A stretch of 64,000 nt of DNA from Sordaria brevicollis (lineage: Eukaryota > Ascomycota > Sordariomycetes > Sordariales > Sordariaceae). Within the stretch, counting starts at the first letter, position 1. The number at the start of each line of letters is the position of its first letter. The position numbers and the translations under genes are program-made. Location of the stretch: positions 1,984,001 through 2,048,000 of the forward strand of contig JAUTDP010000010.1 in the NCBI GenBank assembly GCA_033439795.1. The letters run 5' to 3'. Of the stretch, positions 23,701 through 33,762 are shown piece by piece. Under the pieces are notes generated by a model. The model searched no databases, was not told where the DNA came from, and worked only from the letters and a program-made list of their open reading frames with translations.

Positions 23701-25924
23701 ACCTCGCAATCTTTCGGATCAAAGCAAGGATCCCAGCCGTGCCGGCACCCCTACCGGGGGTCCGTCTGCGGTTGTCGGTCGGCGTGGCAAGCGCAAGCAG
23801 TTGGCTTCAAATGACGATACAATTGAGGCGTCTGACCAAACTCCGGCCACAGAGGCTGCACCTGAACCTGTCGTCCGCAAGCGACGCGGACCCAAGCCCA
23901 AGGCATTGATCCTGGCAGAGCAAGCTCAAAAAGAGAAGGAGGCCCAAGAAGCCAAGGAGGCTCAGGAGGCATTGGAAGTTGAGCAAGCTGAGAAGGACAA
24001 GCCAGCCGAGCAAGCTCAAGAGTCTCAGCCAGATATGGACGTCCAGGTTGCTGAGAATGTTCAGGAATCTCAGGAAGCTCCTCAGATCACTGACGCGACC
24101 ATCCCAGCGCCTGAGGAACCAAAGGTGGAAGAGGCTCCTTTGCCAGCAGACAAACCGAAGCCTGGTCGCAAACGTGGTCGTGCATCAGCTGCTGCCTCTG
24201 CCGCTCCTGCTCCTCCCCCTGCTGCTACCGTTGAAGAGACGCCTGCCCCTACGTCTGCTCCAATGGAACCTGAGGAGGGTAAGTCTAAGCGTCAGCGCCA
24301 GCCCAAGGCAGCGCTACCTCCTGTCCAGGAGATTGCCCCTCAGTCCTTCTACAACAACTCCATTACTTTGGAGAACGGCGCTCCAGAATTGCCACCGCCT
24401 CCTCCACAAGAGCAACCGGCACAGAGGCCATCGACTGCTTCTTCAGAGGGAACGAACAATACGGCCGGTACTCCGGAATCGAGTTACTCGTTACGTGATA
24501 AGCGTAAACGCAACTTTGTGCTTGAGAATGATCCTGAGCTTGAACCCAGGCAGCAGAAGAGAGCTCGCGCCGCTGCTCCAGCTAAACCAGAGGGCCACGA
24601 GCCTAAGAAGCGTGGTCCTAAGAAGAAGAACGCCAACGTGACGAGCCAGCCTACCTCAGCACCTCCCCCACCACCCCCGGCACTTGCTCCGCAGCAGCCT
24701 GTTGGAGGCTTGAAGGCACCCGCCTTGTTCTTCAACAGCGGACCTCCCCATATTGCCCCAGCACCGGGTCCGTCTCCTTTTATGCATACGTTCAACGCTG
24801 CTCCGGCTTTCCCACCTGGAGGTCCTCCGCCGCAGGTCCCCGCGCCTCCTGCTATCACCAAACCGTTGACTCGTATCAAGATCAAGAACCCAGGACCGCC
24901 ACCGATGGGTCCTGGCTTCGGACAAGTGCCACCTCCCCAGGCGGCCCCTCCTGTCAACACTGGCCCACATCCTACCTTGAAGGGTCCAGGTAAAGCACCT
25001 CGCGCTCCGAAGGCGGCTACGCCAACTCCACCCGAACCAGTCGAGCCACCCAAGATGATGCCCAGTGGTTTTGCTCTGGCCAATACCACGGAACCGGACA
25101 AGCCGTATGCGGAGATGAGTAAGTCGGAAAAGATGAGCTACTCCATGAGAAGTAAGTCACAGTCCTCTATTTCTTTGGCGTATTCGCAAGCTAACAGGCA
25201 TATAGGACGCTGGGCTTCGGGTGAGATGCAGGGAGCGGTTGAAAAGCGCCGCACGACATTGGCCAACAAGAAGGCTGAAAAGGCTGCGAACGGTAACGAG
25301 CCAGGCATGATGTCCATGAGCCAGACACCAGACCCTGTTTCCGCCGGCCCGTCTACTAATGCCTCGGCTCCGACAACACCAAGCCTTGGTCCGACTCATA
25401 ACGGGTTGCTGGCATTGCCGCCTCAACCGCAGGGCCTTCAGAGCGTCCAGAACGTTCCGGTTCCTCCGGGCCACCACCAGGGCATGCACAGCTTCCCTCA
25501 GTTGCCTCCGCACATGATGCCACCGCATTCGATGCCTCCACAGCCGATGCCGCCTCAACAGATGCCTCCTCAGGGAATGCCTCCTCAGGGAATGCCTCCT
25601 CAGGGAATGCCTCCTCAAGGAATGCCGCCCCAGGGCATGCCACCTCACTCGATGGCTCCCCATTCCCAGCAGATGCCACCAATGGCCCAGATGGCACCGA
25701 TGAACCAGCCGGGCCCGGCTCATGGTCAGGGACAAATGCCGCCGCAGATGGCCCCCATGCCCCCGATGCCGCAACAGATGCAACCGATGCACCCCCTACA
25801 ACATCAACATCAACACCAGCATCCACACCAGCATCAGCATCAACACGTGCCGCCTCAACCAATGCAGCCTTTGTCCTACCCTTATCCTCCTCACCACCCT
25901 GCTGGACATGGACCCGTTGCTTAG
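20735..25924 (+). CDS. Large AT-hook nuclear protein, low-complexity, family not recognised
   Basis: Starts at ATG 20735 (MERGRGGAGRGRATKKMRG); the frame reaches further upstream only from a TTG. One probable intron, 25152-25205, gives 1711 aa spliced. The N-terminus is Gln/His-rich. Basic AT-hook-like motifs appear near residues 324 (RGRKRR), 1047 (RKRRGPKPK), 1144 (GRKRGR) and 1291 (KKRGPKKK). The only conserved-looking blocks are about 665-710 (RRKLSTKEFYQLWRQETRKM, then MMEFRDKWYHPRL) and about 809-960 (KQWSFLKIRDIQEFVDAMED, then AAAYGFKHNPHAAAVGRQNIEEQRW). The C-terminus is Pro/Met/Gln-rich, with five MPPQG repeats and a His/Gln tail. AT-hooks bind the minor groove of AT-rich DNA, so a chromatin or transcription role is likely. 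I cannot name the complex. The antisense frames inside this gene are shadows of its biased composition. Confidence 0.8.
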   Translation: MERGRGGAGRGRATKKMRGTLSSTTPHNLQQHNLNNQQQHHTSQHQQQQQHQHQPRPIAQQHEYEHQFQITPFPHTNNGFHHQNNTSATTLPGTVHNPSPSIPGSNSHAPHTHPSTGYTPFSDLTTQNAPFQLTSHLENNQIQPHLRPTPHPYPQVLAHQTQDHQFQHHPLQHHQPQPQPSPSPSHHGAPQIGPLRGGRTKQVIYPNHQQRRTASPQAPDSTSSFRVTPRSDRSVRTSPFTFDDPSESAMPAGRSSARKRSRTFDFSHELTNDDREGNSNEKGGHSLRKRTRVDYTQEVVEEPDGTPATRVESITKPAGIPATRGRKRRSTYGESEAEEPKDHDHTSSRNKRANKSPAPARNPSSQRKAAAKKPATTQNTFAEPQADNNVRDTILVGGSMDDIPEADEESERSAVDRATADKESSRPNGTGTVPQGEQPLPPKEPGNETEQASDANAGTKDKSAPNPPAQENGNVASSNEASVNDRTATLDKVEKPRSSDPLKNGPFKEEPTEQDEVTQLHSVPELIPQAQPSATSSKVDSQPGNRPPSPPTTTQGDDSVEAFSPSAAPQPLRPPKPGFPPRMKNLERIYRLETPTAASLKLTPYVDDDVTHPGPFTEKLVLDTTTKANPTPIPTPATSRAPTPAQAVPVAPATVPEPTSAEFHWDGRRKLSTKEFYQLWRQETRKMVADGQPRMSMMEFRDKWYHPRLKEGQAGAGDVVSKTLPQVESAPLAKVKEASRPIVRPADDTPQTEPPTAAPSPSEMVDDEELATASAADDEDGQYVNGPSFDSDKAAGSIEPLEVVRQPRKQWSFLKIRDIQEFVDAMEDYQDMDDATLYKLAEAVNETLCVWQTEYRELRKIVDDEDNAERRKKNDVSIVNWENRLKAEDAPHFRRHYDEPTKGPPVFELKGVRAPKPTSDDPIYEHQKEQDKIMAAAYGFKHNPHAAAVGRQNIEEQRWDITETRPHRKGAGKTELAEENVVEGKRVRKPRNLSDQSKDPSRAGTPTGGPSAVVGRRGKRKQLASNDDTIEASDQTPATEAAPEPVVRKRRGPKPKALILAEQAQKEKEAQEAKEAQEALEVEQAEKDKPAEQAQESQPDMDVQVAENVQESQEAPQITDATIPAPEEPKVEEAPLPADKPKPGRKRGRASAAASAAPAPPPAATVEETPAPTSAPMEPEEGKSKRQRQPKAALPPVQEIAPQSFYNNSITLENGAPELPPPPPQEQPAQRPSTASSEGTNNTAGTPESSYSLRDKRKRNFVLENDPELEPRQQKRARAAAPAKPEGHEPKKRGPKKKNANVTSQPTSAPPPPPPALAPQQPVGGLKAPALFFNSGPPHIAPAPGPSPFMHTFNAAPAFPPGGPPPQVPAPPAITKPLTRIKIKNPGPPPMGPGFGQVPPPQAAPPVNTGPHPTLKGPGKAPRAPKAATPTPPEPVEPPKMMPSGFALANTTEPDKPYAEMSKSEKMSYSMRSKSQSSISLAYSQANRHIGRWASGEMQGAVEKRRTTLANKKAEKAANGNEPGMMSMSQTPDPVSAGPSTNASAPTTPSLGPTHNGLLALPPQPQGLQSVQNVPVPPGHHQGMHSFPQLPPHMMPPHSMPPQPMPPQQMPPQGMPPQGMPPQGMPPQGMPPQGMPPHSMAPHSQQMPPMAQMAPMNQPGPAHGQGQMPPQMAPMPPMPQQMQPMHPLQHQHQHQHPHQHQHQHVPPQPMQPLSYPYPPHHPAGHGPVA
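25152..25205 (+). other. 54-nt intron that keeps the frame if retained
   Basis: Donor AGAA|GTAAGT, branch-like GCTAAC, acceptor CATATAG. The length is 54 nt (18 codons) and it contains no stop codon, so both spliced and unspliced messages are translatable. Confidence 0.75.
25562..25636 (+). repeat. 15-bp coding minisatellite, five units (MPPQG)
   Basis: Five consecutive 15-bp units ATGCCTCCTCAGGGA; the first three are identical, the fourth has one change and the fifth has several. Units of three codons' multiple keep the frame, so copy number could vary between strains. Confidence 0.9.
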
Positions 25925-26906
25925 GAGGCAGAAGAGGCTATTGACCCCAGCTTGATGCAGTATTGATCCTTCAAGAGATGGGAAAACAGGAGGAAGGGAG
26001 ATGGATATGGGAGGGAAGAAGAGACATGATTTGCGAGAAAGGTGTTGATCTTTTAAGGTACCTGGATATTCAAGGTGCTAGGTGATTGGAATAGGGATGG
26101 ATATACCCCGAGAAGAATGATGTTTATGTGGAATATTTTACTTGCTTTCATGGATAGGGATTGAGCAGGTCGAATTTGGCTATCATGTTGTTTTCATTTT
26201 GCGAGTATGAGGAGGATGTAAACAGGCGGGTACATACCTGACAAGGGCTTCAAAGCTTCTTTTCTCGCATCAGTTTGGGACTCCTCTTGGAATGGACAAA
26301 AAGGAAAGACAAAAAGGAAGAACAATGGTTACGGATATGGATAGAAATGCATTATGGCAGTAAGCATCATTGCACGAGCACTAGCATTTCAGGAACTAAA
26401 AGGACTTGTTGGAAATAGCTCAAAGGGGCGCAATCTACTTGTGCATTTGGCGTTCTTCATGGCTCATCAGGATTCAAGCTGTTGTTTTGGCAGCGGAGAG
26501 TCGTCATAGTCTTTTAGCCTCATGCTTTTAAGCATCGAATCGTGGTAGCACCTAAGAGGAACCTAATTGTTTGACAACCCAATACATGGACTGATCCGTA
26601 CATCCTCCCGTGAATAGGTAAGTTGGAAGTGAAAGGCATGAATGGGAAGAGGAAAGTTCGTCTTTCCCAACCATGATGGGCGGATATGATACCTCTATGG
26701 CTGGAACGAAGGATCCGGCGTGCAAGAAACGGGGAGATGTACCTCTGTTAGTGAGGCATGGTCTTGAGTATGTGGATTTTCATCGCTCTACTACCCCTTC
26801 TAAAAGCTTTTAGGGGGAGTACTTTCACTTTCTTGTCATTCAAGTTGCGTGCAGTGGCCGGTCGGACAGAATCGAAGTCAAGTTGAGGAAGCCACTGCAC
26901 CGCCTG

Positions 26907-26931
26907 GTAGGTAGAGGTACCTAGGTACCTT
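26907..26931. repeat. TAGGTAGAGGTACCTAGGTA motif cluster
   Basis: A run of overlapping palindromic GGTACC and CCTAGG steps. It is the same word set as at 18866-18885 and 27032-27072. Confidence 0.6.
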
Positions 26932-27031
26932 ACTCAGCTACAACACTTCCAGATTGCAAGTTGAAGTCATCTCCAGATGACGCGCGGCTGAGGCAGACAA
27001 ATGGAACTCACTGGCAGGGCACCCGCAAGTA

Positions 27032-27072
27032 CTCTACCTAGAGGTACCTAGAGGTAGGTACCTAAGGTACCA
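27032..27072. repeat. Extended TACCTAGAGGTACC motif cluster
   Basis: About 40 bp made only of TACCTA, GAGGTA and GGTACC steps and able to fold on itself. It is the longest of the three copies in the window. Confidence 0.65.
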
Positions 27073-27458
27073 TTCTTCTTGTTCCCTGCATCATCACCGC
27101 TTCCCACCCCGGGCTGATCATGGATGATGTTCAAAGTGGCCACCCTGCCAGTAACCGACACCACCTGCACTCATTCTAACCTTTGAATATATACTTACCT
27201 ACTCTAGAGGTAGACTTTGAAGACACCACGTCCTACGCCTCTTGGTTGCCTAGATACAAAAGAATCGTCCCTCATAAACCTTTACCCTGTTCACACTCGC
27301 TCCGAGAAAAATAATTCGACAATACCTCCATAAATTTCGAGGGAAGCCCGCCCAGTTGACCCTTGGTTGCTTGCTTTCTGATCGTTCTGTCCCCGGCCTA
27401 CCCCCAAACTCTACAATATCTTGTGTGTATATACCTCTACATCTGTGTTTGTCCAAGC

Positions 27459-30400
27459 CTAATCCTCCATGCACTTTGCCATTTCCTCATCATGACGAAG
27501 CTGGAAGGAGACCAGCTCAAGGGCAGCTTCAAACCTGGCCAAAAGCTCACGATCTTGTGGCGTTAAATATTTCGCACGATGACGGCCGGCGCAATTATGT
27601 CGCGAGTTTGCTGAACGACACTCGTTGCACGCTTCAGGCTGCTGGTAATGATCGCAATGCTGACAGTCGTGGTCTTCAGAATGCGGTCCGTCACACCCCG
27701 CTAGTTCGTACACATGCGGCGGTGTCCGAGACAGACCACCCCGTGCAAGCATGAGTCTCCGGGCCGGGGGTGACCGACCGTGAACGCCACACCGGCATTC
27801 CTTACCTTTAAGAGCCCGGTGTTGTGCGCTGCATCCCTCTAATTCAGCAATATGGCTTGGTGGCAGAGGTAGATCCGGCATAGGAGGGGGATCCCAGATC
27901 ATGGTGTCGTAACAATCTTCAACTGCTACCACCTCTTTGAGCCTTTTGGTCCACTCTTTAGTATCACCATGAAAGCTTATCCGACTTTCCAGAAGAGCAA
28001 TCATCTTCATCAACTTATGGACTTCAAGGTCCCCTGTGTCATTCGTGGGTATGCTGCTGGTAACTCCGAACTCGACCAGCAGCCGCGACAATCTGGGTGG
28101 ATGGCGTGTAATCGAGATGTCCAATGGAGAGAGATGAGGAAATGCCGAAGGCGCATCAGTGACGGCCCCGGCGGTGAGGAGAAGCTCGACCGTTCTAAAT
28201 GCATTTTCACCCTTCTGCCGCCCCGCCAGTGCGGCAATAAGAGGCGTGTATCCAAGCTGCCCAAACCTGTTCAGCAGTTTTGGCCAGGTTTGCAGCACAG
28301 CTTCAACAGCGAAAGGTTTCCAGAAGACTGCGGCATGGAGCTCTGTCCATCCTGGATACACGTTCGGACAATCCTTGGAGTGAAGAACGCTAGGAGTAAT
28401 GCATGACATCTCTTTAAGCAACCCAGAAAAGATAATGCGCTCATTGTCTGCGCATACAGCGTTTGGCGGCTCTTCCAGTGCATAAGTAGTGATGGTATAG
28501 AGAAGGACCGTTGGCCAATACGATATCACCTCCTCCCAGTAGAACGGTAAGCTTCGATAGACATCCGCACAACGATAATCAATAACCCAGCGAAGAATGA
28601 TTCTTTGTTGCACCACATGAGACGGGGTGGTGTAACCACGGTCGATGGAGTCCCACTCAGTGGTCTCAATCTCTTGGATAAGGCCTAGTGCCTCGGCGTA
28701 GAGTTGGTTGATCAGATAACTCTGGACTGTAGGCAACCTGGAGTCGAGTCTCGAAGAAGCTTGTTGTTCCTCAATCCAGGCAAAGCACTTGGGATCCATC
28801 AATCGATCGAGATGAAGTTTTGGGAGCAAGGCTGATTCCACATTTTGTTTTGCCAGTGCCACTCTCTCCTCGAAAACGTGCGTTGCAACGTCCAAGCTTG
28901 TTGCAATCATCCTAGCTAGGTTCGTGTTTTTGTGTTGGAAGGCGTGCCGTAGTGCCAGAGAGTCGAGATGTGGTCCTTCTCCTGCCCAGTTGACCACAGA
29001 CAGTCTATAGTCCCAAAACACCCTAAAGCCGTCCACATCTGTCCCGTTTGAAAGGGCATCTAAGCACCTCCAAAAGGCGTCCTTGGGAAAGACTACACCT
29101 TGGTTTATGAAGCTCACTGACAAGGACTGGCCTAAGGCCAAGATTCTGAGAGCTGCCTTTAAAGCTCTTCGGACCCCTTCGGGGTATGTGCTCATCGATA
29201 TTCCCGATGATGCTTCCTCGATTATTGCCCACAGGCAGCCCCGCATATTGTCGGGTTCTGTTTCGAGGAACTTAGTAGCGATGCTCAATGCATAGTCGTA
29301 ATCTTTGTTTCCAAACGCGACTTCCCACGAATTTGGCAATCTGCGTCTCGGAGAGTGGTTTTGATCGTCTATGCCGTCCAGTATTAAGGCACAATAGTAG
29401 GCTGCGGGAACAAAAGAGGGGCCTGCAACAAGGCAACGATGTATCATCGTATTGATCTCGGCCTGTGTTGTTTGTTTCATATGTATGATGTCCTGGTCTA
29501 GCTTCCGGCCCCAGTAAACAACCGACTTCGACAGGAAGGTGGTGGTCTCAGGGATATTCCTCATGACGAAGCGATAAAGGTATGCATGTGAGTGTGCGGC
29601 GGCATACTCTAGCATACCTCCGTGATCAACCATTGATGAGTTCCAAGGAATCGGTATATGGGGTGGCCTTCCGTGCACCAATGCTCCCCATAGTGTATCA
29701 ATCAGAGCTTCGTCATCATCTCCTAGGTGGGCTGTATGTTGAGCCCAGTACTTTGTTGAGTAAGGTAGGAAGCACGCCATAATGTCCTTCTCAGTTTTCC
29801 GATCATTCAATTCCAACAGAATTGGGAAAATGTTGATATGCTGGGGCACCACTTTTCGATGCTTGTCTCCCTTGATATGCCGCACCACGCTCGCCAGGAT
29901 GGGGTTGTAGCTCGATACTTGGGTTTTCAGCACCTCCGAGACCGAGTTGGGGTCGACATTTTTGCGCAAAACTACGCGTCGATCAAATTCCCTGAAGTTG
30001 AGGTACGTCAGACACACGGCTCCCATGAACGCTTCGGCGTCCGTAATCCAGCTCCGAGTTAGCCCTCTGCCATCCATTCCCGCCTTTAGACTCCCCATAT
30101 GCGATACCACGCTGTGATGAATGAACCGAACGCAGTTGTCCTCCTCGTCGATTTCCAGCAAGCCGCCGCCACAGCGAGCAACAACCTGCTTTGTGTTGTT
30201 TGGCAACTTCGTTCCGTCCCAGGCAATATTGCCAGGCTGAACATTTAGCGCAACAATAAGTTGTTCGCCAGTCAGAGGGGTTTCCGCTACCGCCACAAGT
30301 TGGAATATTCGATCGCGATATCGCACATCGGAGATTCGGCCAAGCGCCTGATCGAAGGCTTGGGGGAGATCCTGTGGCAAATGATGGAGAATGGTCAAAA

Positions 30401-32157
30401 CTGACTCGTCAGTTAAGATGCCATCATTATCAGAAGGAAATATGGTTTCCAAATGAAGAGACACCCAAAGATACCTATACATCTCGGTCAGAAAATGTAG
30501 TTGAGAAGCTAACCCGGAAACAACAACGGCTTGACCTACATCCCTTGGGCACCCATAGTCAGCTGCTCTATTACCAGGTTCTCCAGCTCGCTGTTCAAAG
30601 GGGGTTGACGAATGGCATTACGTCTTCGTACTTCCGTTCTGATAAAATTCCCGATTTCATCGTCGCGTTGAGAATTGTTCAAAGATAGAACATCAGCTAT
30701 GCCAAGATGCTTTTCCGTAAGTTCAACAGAAAGGCCATCAAGTGTTGTTGAAAGGCACACACATATTCGGTGCGAGTTGCGCAGGTGGTGTAGTGCTTCC
30801 AAAACCTCTTCGACTTCCTGCTTTGCGCATTCCTGCAGTCCATCGAGTACAATGTAAAAGGATTGCTCTTGAGGAAGCAGGCACTGAAGGAGTTGCACTA
30901 TAGAATAGGTATCCACGGACCCTAGAAGTAAGTCAGGATTCTGTTGAATCGCTGCTTCCCAGTCTCGACGGGCTGTCCTTGATTGTAGCAGTTGATGGGC
31001 AATACTACCCAGTATGGTGAGCCCTTCGAGCATATTCGGGTCATCCTTTTTGCAGATAAATCCAGCGCACTTCTTTTCCTCCATGATGACGTCGGAAATG
31101 ATGCTTGCGAGAGCTACAGTTTTCCCACTTCCGAAATGTCCAGTGATCCTCAGTACGGACTGGGTGCTCCTTTTCCATGACTTGTATTCGGGAGCGTTGA
31201 GAACCCAGTTGGGGGTTCCACGTTTCCGTTCTCTTCTCCATATCTGTTTGATCTGATTTTGTCGGGGAGACAATAGATGCAAGATCCTTTTGCGTTGGTC
31301 GGATCTGTCTTGGCGTTTGCGCGTTTTGTGAAGGCGACGGAACAATCTTCCGGCCTCCTTGATGGTAACTTGCTGTTCTTGGGCAGCTTTCGCGACAAGT
31401 ATCTCGAAGTGTTGCTGAATTAGAGTGCCTAACTTTCCTAGCTCAGTTTCCAATGGCTTATATTCGGCGTCGAAGGTGGACAATATTGACGCGGCCAGGA
31501 GCAAGTAGGGAGACCTTTGGACACCTTGTATTATCTTCTTGCACAGTTGGACCACACGAGTAAGGTACTCGGCGAGCAGTGCTTGTAGCTCGGCTGAGTC
31601 AGGGAAGTGTTGGGCAAACTCCAGGGTAATGGACCAGGACTGTGTTATCCGCATCAGCAGTGACGAGACCTCGTCGAAATACGCATAATGTCCAACTGCT
31701 GCCTACTTAGATATACGTCTAATGGTCAGTTCTTTGTCGCACATCGGCTCAACTGGCTGCTGGAGCACGTATTACATACCTCTAACGACACCCTCACTGC
31801 CGTCCACACACTCGAGGCAATTAGGCTTTGTGTACCCCCGATTAGAACGTCCCCGGCCTCGGCGAACTTTTGCATCCGGTCGAGGAATCCATGGAGTCGC
31901 GTGCCCGACGCCGGTATCCAAGCAGCATGTCGTCGAGCACCTTCGCGGTTTAGCTCCTCCGTCATCCTCATGACATCGTCCGCAACTGGAGGTAAACTGG
32001 CGCACTGAGCTTCTAATCTCATAAACTCCTGTTTCCTTTTGCCATCCAGGACTTGCTTGAATTCGGAGACCGCTTGACCCAGTCGAGCTACTGGTTGCAG
32101 CTGGGTAGGCGACGGTGCAAAGATCACCGCGGTGTTGGTGCTACTGGACTTGAACAT
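27459..32157 (-). CDS. NACHT STAND protein with DUF7708-like N-terminus, ankyrin-like repeats and Cys/His-rich tail
   Basis: Three exons, 32157-31780, 31702-30540 and 30474-27459, joined in frame (GTATGT...CTAAGTAG and GTAGGT...TATAG) to give 1518 aa. Residues about 50-210 look like DUF7708 (LEAQCASLPPVADDV, WIPASGTRLHGFLDRMQKFAEAGD, YFDEVSSLLMRI). A NACHT NTPase follows: P-loop GHFGSGKT at 314-321, Walker B FYIVLDGLQEC near 408-418 and GMYLWVSLHLETI spanning the second splice. After a long helical region, residues about 1226-1318 resemble ankyrin repeats (LHAAVFWKPFAVEAVLQ, GYTPLIAALAG, VELLLTAGAVTD). Residues 1395-1479 hold about ten Cys plus many His in CxC, CxxC and CxxH pairs, a likely metal-binding module. 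STAND proteins are signal-transducing NTPases, several controlling heterokaryon incompatibility. Function here is inferred. The gene shows no damage, unlike the NACHT gene at 48 kb. Confidence 0.85.
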
Positions 32158-33158
32158 GATGGTGAGCTGCACGGGGCAGTGGCGGACAGCCCGTAAAACG
32201 TCGCGCGGCCGAGTCGGGGTTTCTTGAGGGTGGTTCTGTGACGGATTCTGCTGAGTATGATGTAGCCAACGCCGCAAGTCTATCAAATGTTCGAGTCTCT
32301 GCTCGGTTCGTAGTATTGACAGTACGTCGATTCAACGGAAACCACATCGGGAGAGCGATGGCGGCAATGCACAATACACACTTGAATGGGAGCCTTGCCC
32401 CGCCCGCGAGATTCGGATCCCAGAAACATGCCGCCAACCGACAACTATCCTTTGGCCAATTATTGTCTTCTGAGTGCGCAGCTGCACCTGTGCGACTGCA
32501 GGTGTAGTAGCATCGGGTTATCTGGTTGCCTCCAATATCGACATGTAACACAACAGCTCGCGGCTGAGTCGCTTTCGACTTGTTCGGGGCTTAGTGAGGT
32601 GACATTCATTTCTGTCAAGACTCCAGGGAACCAGATAACCAATGTCTTCAGAATGAGAAGCGTGAATCCGGTGCATCGAAGATGCGGTCGATGACCATGG
32701 CTTCCGCCATGTTTCAAGTATTGGTGTATGGCACCATCGTTGAGGCTCAACCATGCTTGGGAATTTGAGAGTTTTGGATGGGGTTTGTCGGAAATATAAC
32801 TGCGATAAGAGATGGCCACCTGAATGGAATCTGATAACGCCCGAGCGTTTCACAAACGCATCAATCAGCTGAACCGTCGCAAAAAAAAAGTCGCCTCAAT
32901 AGTGGTGAGCGTGAACAATTGAATAACGCCAATTCGTAATTGCCCGTCAAGGTTGAGGGAGAGTCGTTGCTTCGTTTCCATATCACAACTACTGTAGTCA
33001 CCATGAGAAGGAAAGGACGGTTGTTGCATTGTGAAGTTTTCGTTCCGGGACCCCGCCCGATTGGCAACCGCGGGCTGCCGTTTCAGTGGCTGAGCAAGAC
33101 GCTAATCTGTGACCTAACGTTCATGAATCAATGCCCAAAAGCCCATCAGCATCGTCAA
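32158..33158. other. NACHT gene promoter region and flank of tRNA-Leu
   Basis: About 1 kb with no convincing reading frame. It should contain the promoter of the minus-strand NACHT gene. No repeat or motif stood out. Confidence 0.4.
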
Positions 33159-33265
33159 GGCAAGATGGCCGAGCGGTCTAAGGCGCCACGTTAAGGTTAA
33201 CCCTTAATCCTCATCCGAGAAATCCGTGGTCCGAAAGGGCGTGGGTTCGAATCCCACTCTTGTCA
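33159..33265 (+). tRNA. tRNA-Leu(AAG) with 27-nt intron
   Basis: The acceptor stem GGCAAGA pairs with TCTTGTC (one G-T), followed by discriminator A. Box A is TGGCCGAGCGG and box B GGTTCGAATCC. Anticodon stem CCACG/CGTGG encloses loop TT-AAG-G, with the anticodon at 33193-33195. A canonical intron of about 27 nt (33197-33223) sits after position 37. The long variable arm (TCCGAAAGGGC) marks a class II tRNA, and a TTTTT terminator follows. Confidence 0.93.
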
Positions 33266-33762
33266 TAACTTTTTCTTTTGCTCGAGTTCTGTTTTTTTTG
33301 GCATCATCACGATCGCCACCTTTTTGCTTCTTCCCTTTCCCGTGAATCCTGTCAAAAGAAACATCCTTGAAAAGTTCGCTCTTTAACGCCCCGTTATTCT
33401 CTCGATTAGCCAACAATTGGCTCTCCAATGTCACTCAAGGGTATAGCAAGAAGTCTTGCAAGTTGGTTCTCATTACCGGAACTGAGCAAGAAGCATTACT
33501 AAATCCAACCAGCAAGAGGCTGTTAAGTCCGAGCTGAATCGCATTCGTACTTCATCATCCATTTCTTCGACGCCATGAACGCTTTGACGCTGCGGTGTCA
33601 CCTCAAGAGCCGAACTAGGTCCCCATGGGACTAGGAGAAGCGGGATCTTCAGATGGCTGTATATAAGCCGACAGTTCTCCTTCGGCTTCAAGAAGATCGC
33701 CCCTCAAGTGTCTTTACAAAACTTATCATACTCGAAGTTTTCACATCTGGTGGTTGGACATC
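33266..33762. other. Spacer and esterase promoter
   Basis: It contains the tRNA terminator at its left end and a TATATAAG box at 33660-33667, about 100 nt before the esterase ATG. No gene was seen. Confidence 0.5.
33660..33667 (+). promoter_or_regulatory. TATA box (TATATAAG) of the esterase gene
   Basis: A perfect TATA-type element about 96 nt before ATG 33763, leaving a leader of about 65-70 nt. Confidence 0.6.

Larger units (their letters stand above)
25925..27458. other. Intergenic region with two clusters of GGTACC/CCTAGG motif
   Basis: Convergent 3' flanks of the AT-hook gene (+) and the NACHT gene (-, ending 27459). It holds motif clusters at 26907-26931 and 27032-27072, plus weaker ACCTACTCTAGAGGTAG near 27197. 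No gene was recognised. Confidence 0.5.

Noticed and set aside
24484..25862. Long minus-strand open frames (24484-25101, 25356-25862) inside the AT-hook gene
   Set aside because: They are Gly/Ala- or Arg/His-rich mirror images of the Pro/Gln-rich sense strand; biased composition removes stops on both strands.
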